From assembly GCF_900100955.1 (NCBI RefSeq), contig NZ_FNCC01000005.1, positions 124,001-188,000 on the forward strand: DNA of 64,000 nucleotides, given 5' to 3'. The notes below the pieces were generated by a model. It ran no database searches and had not been told where the DNA came from. It was given only the letters and a program-made list of their open reading frames with translations. This DNA comes from Lentzea fradiae. GTDB taxonomy: Bacteria; Actinomycetota; Actinomycetes; Mycobacteriales; Pseudonocardiaceae. This document shows, piece after piece, positions 58,401 to 64,000 of this stretch. Each line of letters opens with the position of its first letter. Position 1 is the stretch's first letter. A program made the translations under genes and the position numbers.

Positions 58401-58614
58401 GGGCGGGCACTCGCTCAAGGCCGCCCGGATCCTCTCGCGCATCGAGAACGACCTCGGCGTCCGGCTGCCGATGCGGTCGCTCTTCGACCACCCGACCGTG
58501 GCCGGCATCGCGACCGAGGTCGACCGGCTGCGTGACGCCACACCCGTGTCCGCGGGCGCGATCCGGGCAGGGGCCAGGTCCTCGCTCTCCGTCGCCGACC
58601 TGCTCGACCTGTGA
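55459..58614 (+). CDS. NRPS, one module (condensation-adenylation-thiolation)
   Basis: This 1051-residue protein has a C domain at ~5-430 with HHIAIDG at 138-144. The A domain (~455-950) has YTSGSTGMPKG at 596, NGYGPTEATT and YRTGDLARLLPDG. The carrier domain has FDLGGHSLKA with the phosphopantetheine Ser985. By my alignment to GrsA the ten specificity residues read DAFFVGGTFK, close to known valine (DAFWIGGTFK) and isoleucine (DAFFYGITFK) codes, so Val or a similar branched residue is predicted. Because the first module starts with a C domain, it may N-acylate its residue or accept a chain from another protein. It overlaps the thioesterase gene by GTGA. Confidence 0.95.
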   Translation: MTEHRAAATRGQQQIWLSDQLAPDATFNTVPVHVDITGDLDTDALAAALTAVVDRHEPLRTSYHLDGTQLVAEILPEAQVSVSARDLRDLPPAERSARAAALVAAELARPIDLSTGLPVRVLLLRLEDDRHQLVLLVHHIAIDGASVAVLQDELPRCYRMAVDGEVVALPRPPVAYRDIAEPSGNAEHWREALADLPAPLELPTIRTRPAPPDFSAEALPLVVPEELADAVRRVASTHRSSSFMVLLTAFSVLLHRLTGSPDVVVGSPSAGREHADTHDLVGYFVTMLALRVKLGWDPTFSEAMTAVRDTVLDALDHRDVPFHEVCAALGQTGDGDRHPVFQVVFASPPPLAGPLAAGGCVFTFTQGTSDQGLYDLELQLPDSGSGEMRGWVKFRTALYDRADVLDLTERFATVLGQLTTTPDARLSNLSLLSADERRRIVHDLNDNATDYPVRTLVELFEETADRHSDDVAVEFGAQRLTYAELDQRANRLAAHLGTLGVTTGTPVGILLDRGVHWVVTALAVLKAGGAYLPLDPGYPVERLRALCADASAAVVVTDRQEDLGVELVDLSAMVLTCPADRPQRTITADDLAYVMYTSGSTGMPKGVGVSHRNVVRLVRDTEYVEFRPGDRVAQASTTTFDAATFEVWGALLNGGRLVGLPKDVALDPVALGEWLRANEIATLFLTTSVAMHVARELPAALSGLRYFVFGGEQPDAHAVAALVAHPGGPEHVVNGYGPTEATTFASSHECERAEGRVPLGRALNNTQLYVLDQYLEPVPPMAVGELCIGGDGVGRGYVGNPALTAEKFVPDHLGGKEGARLYRTGDLARLLPDGTFEYLGRADRQVKIRGFRIEPGEVEACLHGSGLVRQAVVVPREDAAGDVSLVGYVVLERAGAGQVEELLRHVRDALPAYLVPSALVPLEALPLTRNGKLDLRALPDPEVEAAAPEEPRTPTEAAVADLWRQVLGAEPVGRDANFFDLGGHSLKAARILSRIENDLGVRLPMRSLFDHPTVAGIATEVDRLRDATPVSAGAIRAGARSSLSVADLLDL

Positions 58615-58628
58615 GAAGGGGAAAAATC

Positions 58629-61600
58629 GTGCAGGACGTGTTGCGGCGCTTGCGAGCGCTGGACCAGGAGAAGCGCGCGGCCGTGTTCGCGCGGATCGCC
58701 GAACACGGCGAGGACTTCAACGTGCACCCGGTGTCGCCGGGCCAGCGGCGGCTGTGGCTGCTGGACCAGCTGCACCCCGGCAGCCCCGTCTACAACGTGC
58801 CGTACGCCTTCCGGCTGCGCGGCCCCGTGGACGCGGGGGCGTTGTCGGCCGCGCTGGTGGAGCTCGGCCTGCGGCACGAGGTGCTGCGGACGGTGTTCCT
58901 GGACCTCGATGGCGACCCGCGTCAGGTGATCCTGCCGGAGCCGCAGTTCTCACTGGTGGTGACGCACGCCGACGTCACTGATCGGGACGCTTACGCGGTT
59001 TCCCGGGCCGCCGAGGCGGCGCGGGAGCCGTTCGATCTCGCCGATGGACCGTTGCTGCGCGCGGAACTCGTCGTCTTCGACCCCACGGACTCGTTGCTGC
59101 TGATCTCGATGCACCACATCGTGTGCGACGGGTGGAGCACGCAGCTGCTGTTCTCGGAGCTGAGCACCGTCTACTCCGGACAGCACCTCGGCCCGGCACC
59201 CGCGCAGTACCTCGACTTCAGCCGCTGGCAGGCGGAGTGGCTCGACGGGCAGGAGAGCGCCGAACAGCTCGGCTACTGGACCCGGCAGCTCGCCGGGATC
59301 CCGCCCGTGCTCGGACTGCCGACGGACCGCCCGCGTCCGGCCGTGATGCGGATGTGCGGCGGCGCCGTCGAGTTCGCCTGGCCCGCGTCGCTCAAGGAGC
59401 GGCTCGACGAGTTCTGCCTGGCCGAGCGCGTCACGCCGTTCATGGTTCTCGTGACCGCGTGGAACGTCCTGCTGCACCGCTACTCCGGCGCGGACGACGT
59501 CGTCGTCGGCACGAACGTCGGCGCCCGCAGGGTCGAGATCGAGGACGCGGCAGGCTTCTTCGTCAACACCGTCGCCCTCCGCACGAAGATCGACCCGGCG
59601 GTGAGCTTCCGGGAGCTGCTGCACCAAGTCCGCGACACGACCCTGGCCGCCCAGCAGCACCAGGACCTGCCGTTCGAACGGGTCGTCGAGGCGCTCGCAC
59701 CGCCGCGCAGCACCGCGCACCAGCCGGTCGTGCAGACCGTCGTCGGCATGGAGGACGGCCAGCACTCGCTGCTCTCGCTCCCCGGCGTGGACGTGCGGCG
59801 CGTCCCCGCGCACTCGGGCACCGCCAAGTGGGACCTGGAACTGGGCGTCACCTCCACCGAGGGCGGCATCACCGGGCTGCTGGAGTACGACAGCGACCTG
59901 TACGACCGGGAGACCGCCAGCCGCCTGCTCGGCCACCTGGAGGTGCTGCTGACCGCAGGGCTCGCTGACCCGTCGTGCTCGGTGGGCCGGCTGCCGCTGC
60001 TCACCTCGGCCGAGCGGGTGCGGCTGCTGGACGAGTGGAACCCGCACGCCGAGGCACGGCTGGACGGCGTGCTGGTGCACGAGCTGACCGAGGCGTCCGC
60101 CGACCGCACACCCGACGCCGTGGCACTCGTGTTCGAGGACCAGGAGCTGACCTACCGGGAGCTGGACGAGCGGGCGAACCGGCTCGCGCACCTGCTCCGC
60201 TCGCGTGGCATCGGGCGCGGTGACCTCGTCGGCATCAGCCTGCCGCGCTCGCTCGACCTCGTGGTGGCACAACAGGCCGTGCTCAAGTCGGGCGCCGCGT
60301 ACGTGCCGCTGGACCCTGAGTACCCGGCAGACCGGCTCGCGTACATGGTGTCCGACTCGGGGCTGCGGCTGGTCGTGACGCTGGACCGGTTCGCGGCACG
60401 GTTCCCCGGCGCCGACGCGTTGCCGCTGGACGAGACCGACCTGTCCGGCCTGCCCGCCGACCGTCCACACCGGACGATCGAGCCGGACGACCTGGCGTAC
60501 GTCATCTACACGTCCGGCTCCACCGGCAAGCCGAAAGGCGCCATGCTGCCGCACCGGGGCGTGGCGAACCTCGCGGACGAGCTCGCGCGGATGCTCGGCA
60601 TCGGGCCGGGCAACCGGATGCTGCAGTTCGCGTCGTTCAGCTTCGACGTGTCGGTGGCCGACATCATGGTCACGCTGAGCGCGGGCGCGACCGTCGTCCT
60701 GGCGGCGCAGCACGACCTGCAACCCGGCCCCGACCTCGCCCGCACGATCAACTCCCAGCGCGTCGACGTGGCGTGCCTGCCGCCGACCGTGCTGCGGCTG
60801 ACCGACCCCGCGCTGGTGCCCGGCCTGCGCACGCTGATGGCGGGCGGCGAGGCGTGCCCGGACGAGGTCGCGGCGGCGTGGGCACCCGGTCGCCGGTTCA
60901 TCAACATCTACGGCCCGACCGAGGCGAGCATCTGGATCACGTCGACGGAGTGCGACGGGACCGAGAGCCCGCTGCCGATCGGCCGGCCGATCAGGGGCAA
61001 CACCGCGTACGTCCTCGACGAGCACCGCGAGCCGCTGCCCGCCGGCATCCCCGGTGAGCTGCACCTCGGCGGAGTGCAGGTCGCCCGCGGCTACCTCGAC
61101 CGGCCGGAGCTGACCGCGGAACGGTTCGTGCCGAACCCGTTCGGTGCGGGGCGTCTGTACCGCACCGGTGACCTCGCGCGGTTCCTGCCGGACGGGCGGA
61201 TCGAGTTCCTGCGCCGCCTGGACGACCAGATCAAGCTGCGCGGGTACCGGATCGAGCTCGGCGAGATCCAGACCGCGGTGGCCCAGCACCCGTCGGTGCG
61301 GGCGGCCGTCGTCATCGCCCGCGAGGACGTGCCCGGCGACGTGCGGCTGGTCGCCTACGCGGTGGCCGGGCAGGGGCACCGGATCGACCCGGCCGAGCTG
61401 CGCGCACACGTGCGGCGCGGGTTGCCGGAGTACATGGTGCCGTCGGCGTTTGTCGAGGTGCCGACGATCCCGCGCAACCCCAACGGCAAGCTCGACCGCC
61501 GCGCGCTGCCCGCGCCGGAGTCGGTGCGCACCGAACGGGTCGTGGTGCCGATCGGCAACCGGACCGAGCGCGCGATCTCGGACGTCTGGCGCGAGGTCCT

Positions 61601-61838
61601 GCGGACGGACCGGGTCGGCGCCGACGACAACTTCTTCGACCTGGGCGGCAACTCCGTGCTCCTGGTCAAGGCCCGCAGCCGGCTCGCGGAGGTGTTCGAG
61701 CGGGAGGTGCCGACGGTCATGTTGTTCACCTACCCGACCGTCCGCGCGCTGGCTGCCCACTTCGACGGGACCGGCACGACCGCGTCCCGCGCGTCCGGCG
61801 GCAGGGGAGCCCTGCTCGCCAGGGGGAGGAAGGCATGA
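58629..61838 (+). CDS. NRPS, one module (condensation-adenylation-thiolation), atypical A-domain code
   Basis: This 1069-residue protein has an N-terminal helical linker, a C domain (HHIVCDG from 162), an A domain with YTSGSTGKPKG at 627, NIYGPTEASIW and YRTGDLARFLPDG, and a carrier domain with FDLGGNSVLLVK (Ser1009). My alignment gives the code DVACMGIIWK. Only its end resembles glycine codes (DILQLGLIWK), so the substrate is uncertain and may be unusual. GTG 58629 is preferred (GAAGGGG seven bases upstream) over GTG 58611, which overlaps the previous stop. Its stop overlaps the PKS start by ATGA, so its residue is handed to a ketosynthase. Confidence 0.94.
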   Translation: MQDVLRRLRALDQEKRAAVFARIAEHGEDFNVHPVSPGQRRLWLLDQLHPGSPVYNVPYAFRLRGPVDAGALSAALVELGLRHEVLRTVFLDLDGDPRQVILPEPQFSLVVTHADVTDRDAYAVSRAAEAAREPFDLADGPLLRAELVVFDPTDSLLLISMHHIVCDGWSTQLLFSELSTVYSGQHLGPAPAQYLDFSRWQAEWLDGQESAEQLGYWTRQLAGIPPVLGLPTDRPRPAVMRMCGGAVEFAWPASLKERLDEFCLAERVTPFMVLVTAWNVLLHRYSGADDVVVGTNVGARRVEIEDAAGFFVNTVALRTKIDPAVSFRELLHQVRDTTLAAQQHQDLPFERVVEALAPPRSTAHQPVVQTVVGMEDGQHSLLSLPGVDVRRVPAHSGTAKWDLELGVTSTEGGITGLLEYDSDLYDRETASRLLGHLEVLLTAGLADPSCSVGRLPLLTSAERVRLLDEWNPHAEARLDGVLVHELTEASADRTPDAVALVFEDQELTYRELDERANRLAHLLRSRGIGRGDLVGISLPRSLDLVVAQQAVLKSGAAYVPLDPEYPADRLAYMVSDSGLRLVVTLDRFAARFPGADALPLDETDLSGLPADRPHRTIEPDDLAYVIYTSGSTGKPKGAMLPHRGVANLADELARMLGIGPGNRMLQFASFSFDVSVADIMVTLSAGATVVLAAQHDLQPGPDLARTINSQRVDVACLPPTVLRLTDPALVPGLRTLMAGGEACPDEVAAAWAPGRRFINIYGPTEASIWITSTECDGTESPLPIGRPIRGNTAYVLDEHREPLPAGIPGELHLGGVQVARGYLDRPELTAERFVPNPFGAGRLYRTGDLARFLPDGRIEFLRRLDDQIKLRGYRIELGEIQTAVAQHPSVRAAVVIAREDVPGDVRLVAYAVAGQGHRIDPAELRAHVRRGLPEYMVPSAFVEVPTIPRNPNGKLDRRALPAPESVRTERVVVPIGNRTERAISDVWREVLRTDRVGADDNFFDLGGNSVLLVKARSRLAEVFEREVPTVMLFTYPTVRALAAHFDGTGTTASRASGGRGALLARGRKA

Positions 61839-64000
61839 CCGGGTACACCGGGTTCGAGATCGCCGTCGTCGGACTGGCGGGCCGGTTCCCCGGAGCGTCC
61901 GATGTGGACGCTTTCTGGGCGAACGTGCTCGCAGGCGAGGTGGGCGTCCGCCGGTTCACCGACGAGGAGCTGGACGCCGCCGGCGTACCGGAGCATCGCC
62001 GTGCCGAACCGGGTTTCGTGCCGATGGGCGGGGCGCTGGACGGCATCGAGCACTTCGACGCCAAGCTGTTCGGCTACAGCCCGCGTGACGCGGCGGTGCT
62101 CGACCCGCAGCACCGGGTGTTCCTGGAGTGCGCCTGGCACGCGCTGGAACACGCCGGGCGCCTCGGCGACGGGGAAGGCGTCGGCGTCTACGCATCGGCG
62201 AGCATCAACACCTACCTGCTGCGGCACCTGCTGGGCAACCCGGCCGTGCCGGGCGGGTTGCAGCCGCTCGACCTCATGCTGGCCAACGACAAGGACACGC
62301 TCGCCAGCCGCGTCTCCTACCACCTCGACCTCACCGGACCCGCGATCACCGTGCAGACGGCCTGTTCGTCGTCGCTGGTGACGATCCACGTGGCGTGCCA
62401 GGCGCTGCTCGGCCGCGACTGCGACACCGCGCTCGCCGGTGGTGTGTCGATCAGGCCGCCGGTCCACGAGGGCTACGAGCACACCGAGGGCGGAATCCTC
62501 GCCGCGGACGGCCGCTGCCTGCCGTTCGACGCCGACGCGCACGGAGTGGTGGCGGGCAACGGTGTCGCCGCCGTGGTGCTGCGCCGCTTGGAGGACGCAC
62601 TGGCCGACGGTGACACGATCCACGCCGTCATCAAGGGCACGGCCGTCAACAACGACGGCGCGGGCAAGGTCGGCTTCACCGCGCCCAGCGTCACCGGTCA
62701 GGCACGGGTGATCAGGGCGGCGCACGAACTGTCCGAAGTGGACCCGTCGACCATCGGGTACGTCGAGGCGCACGGCACCGCCACCCCGCTCGGCGACCCG
62801 ATCGAGGTGGCCGCGCTGACCCGGGCGTTCGATCCCGCACCCGCGTCGTGCGCGCTGGGGTCGGTCAAGGCGCTGATCGGGCACCTGGACGCGGCGGCCG
62901 GTGTCGCCGGGTTCGTGAAGGCCGCGTTCGCCGTCCGCGACGGCGTGGTGCCGCCGAGCCCGTACTTCACCACGCCCAACCCGGAGACGGGGCTGGAGCA
63001 CAGCCCGTTCTTCGTCAACCGCGAGGCGCTGCCGTGGCCGTCGCCGCGCAGGGCCGGGGTGAGCGGGTTCGGCATGGGCGGTACGAACGCCCACGCGGTG
63101 CTGGAGGAGCCACCCTCACCCGAGCCGATGGGACCGGCGCGCTCCCGGCAGCTGCTGGTGCTGTCGGCCGCGACCGAGCAGGCGCTGGAGGAAAGCCGAC
63201 GCCTGCTCGCCGAGCACCTCGCCGGGGACGGCCCGGAGCTCGCGGACGTCGCGCACACGCTCCGGGTCGGCCGCCGCGCGTTGCGGCACCGGCTGGCCGT
63301 CGTGGCGGGCGACCGTTCCTCGGCCGGTGAGGCACTGGCCGGGGCGTGGACCGGGGCTGGGGAACGCGGTGACGTCGTGTTCCTGTTCCCCGGCCAGGGT
63401 TCCCAGTACGCCGGCATGGCCGCACAGCTCGCCGAGGAGGAACCGGTGTTCCGCGCGGTGCTGGACGAGTGCGACGCGCTGCTGCCGTTCGACCTGCACG
63501 AGGTCCTCGGTGACGAGGAGCGGCTGGCGCGCACCAGGTTCACCCAGCCCGCGCTGTTCGCCGTCGAGTACGCGCTCGCGAAGCTGTGGGAGCACTGGGG
63601 TGTCCGCCCGTCCGCCATGCTCGGGCACAGCGTCGGCGAGTACGTGGCCGCCTGCCTGGCCGGGGTGTTCTCGCTGCGGGACGCCCTGACCCTGGTGACG
63701 GCACGCGGTGAGCTGATGGACGCGCTGCCCGCCGGGGCGATGCTGTCGGTGCCGCTGGGCGCCGACGAGCTGGAGCTGCCCGGCGACGTGTGCCTGGCCG
63801 CAGCCAACGCACCGAAGCTGAGCACGGTCGCCGGCACGTTCGAGGCGATCGACCGGTTCGCCGCGACGCTCAGCGTCACGAGCCGCCGCCTGCGCACCTC
63901 GCACGCCTTCCACTCGTCGATGATCGACCCGATGCTGGCCGAGTTCGCCGCACGAGTGCGGGCGGTCGAGCTGCGGGAGCCGGTGCTCCCGTTCGTCTCC
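61835..64000 (+). CDS. Type I PKS, ketosynthase and malonyl-specific acyltransferase, cut by window edge
   Basis: 722 codons are visible and the frame stays open to the edge. The KS domain (~6-430) has the active Cys177 in QTACSSSLV, His313 in EAHGTATPLGDP and His350 in IGHLDAAAG. After a linker, the AT domain (from ~510) has VFLFPGQGSQ, GHSVGEY with Ser599 and the specificity motif HAFH at 690-693, which indicates malonyl-CoA rather than methylmalonyl-CoA. ATG 61835 overlaps the NRPS stop by ATGA. It extends the dipeptidyl intermediate by a two-carbon unit. Reductive domains, carrier and product release lie outside the window. Confidence 0.95.
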   Translation, partial: MTGYTGFEIAVVGLAGRFPGASDVDAFWANVLAGEVGVRRFTDEELDAAGVPEHRRAEPGFVPMGGALDGIEHFDAKLFGYSPRDAAVLDPQHRVFLECAWHALEHAGRLGDGEGVGVYASASINTYLLRHLLGNPAVPGGLQPLDLMLANDKDTLASRVSYHLDLTGPAITVQTACSSSLVTIHVACQALLGRDCDTALAGGVSIRPPVHEGYEHTEGGILAADGRCLPFDADAHGVVAGNGVAAVVLRRLEDALADGDTIHAVIKGTAVNNDGAGKVGFTAPSVTGQARVIRAAHELSEVDPSTIGYVEAHGTATPLGDPIEVAALTRAFDPAPASCALGSVKALIGHLDAAAGVAGFVKAAFAVRDGVVPPSPYFTTPNPETGLEHSPFFVNREALPWPSPRRAGVSGFGMGGTNAHAVLEEPPSPEPMGPARSRQLLVLSAATEQALEESRRLLAEHLAGDGPELADVAHTLRVGRRALRHRLAVVAGDRSSAGEALAGAWTGAGERGDVVFLFPGQGSQYAGMAAQLAEEEPVFRAVLDECDALLPFDLHEVLGDEERLARTRFTQPALFAVEYALAKLWEHWGVRPSAMLGHSVGEYVAACLAGVFSLRDALTLVTARGELMDALPAGAMLSVPLGADELELPGDVCLAAANAPKLSTVAGTFEAIDRFAATLSVTSRRLRTSHAFHSSMIDPMLAEFAARVRAVELREPVLPFVS

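Noticed and set aside
54728-64000. Siderophore pathway
   Set aside because: No iron box, transporter, hydroxamate or catecholate genes are visible in this part of the cluster.

Overview
The window is high-GC actinobacterial DNA with GTG/TTG starts, many 4-base gene overlaps, a cvnABCD-type conservon, SARP regulators and XRE/DUF5753 regulators. Gene content suggests the family Pseudonocardiaceae (Lentzea, Saccharothrix or Lechevalieria type), but this is inferred from content only. There are no rRNA or tRNA genes, CRISPR arrays, insertion sequences or phage genes that I can support.

Left part (1-31 kb), mostly housekeeping and accessory genes: the 5' end of an iron-regulated heme oxygenase; a pair of DUF202 membrane proteins; MarR and SRPBCC genes; an OmpR-type response regulator, histidine kinase and small lipoprotein operon; a TetR repressor divergent from an NmrA-like oxidoreductase, with a doubled palindromic operator between them; a secreted alpha/beta hydrolase; a beta-glucoside uptake operon (binding protein, two permeases, GH1 beta-glucosidase) facing a LacI regulator; a secreted alpha-amylase and a secreted PHB-type depolymerase; a nucleotidyl-cyclase-like protein opposite an XRE/DUF5753 regulator and a 2-oxoglutarate oxygenase; a conservon; and a two-gene dimethylallyltryptophan synthase plus tryptophanase operon for prenylated indoles.

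Middle (27.9-44.8 kb), a cell-surface glycan region: a three-gene operon (GT2, FAD oxidoreductase, lysyl-oxidase-like enzyme); a forward pair (polyprenyl-phosphate sugar transferase and GHL15-type lipoprotein hydrolase); a tightly coupled nine-gene reverse operon (DMT transporter, polysaccharide deacetylase, O-antigen-ligase-like protein, GT4, Wzz-like protein, GT87-like protein, flippase, two GT4s); and a divergent UDP-GlcNAc 2-epimerase. Together these look like a complete exopolysaccharide or lipid-linked glycan pathway.

Right part (44.9-64 kb): a Crp-type regulator, a small XRE regulator, and a compact Sdp-like peptide-toxin locus. The locus has a 48-residue secreted precursor ending in CxxxC, an SdpA-like protein, and an SdpB/HTTM protein interrupted by one in-frame TGA. 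It is divergent from a 1015-residue AfsR/SARP regulator, which is followed by a second large regulator with a C-terminal SARP-like domain. Next come a type II thioesterase, two C-A-T NRPS proteins and the KS-AT start of a type I PKS that runs off the right edge. Two SARP-type direct repeats exactly 22 bp apart lie just upstream of this biosynthetic operon.

The strongest candidates for something undescribed are the Sdp-like locus with its unusual small precursor and split SdpB, and the NRPS-PKS cluster with an atypical second adenylation code.
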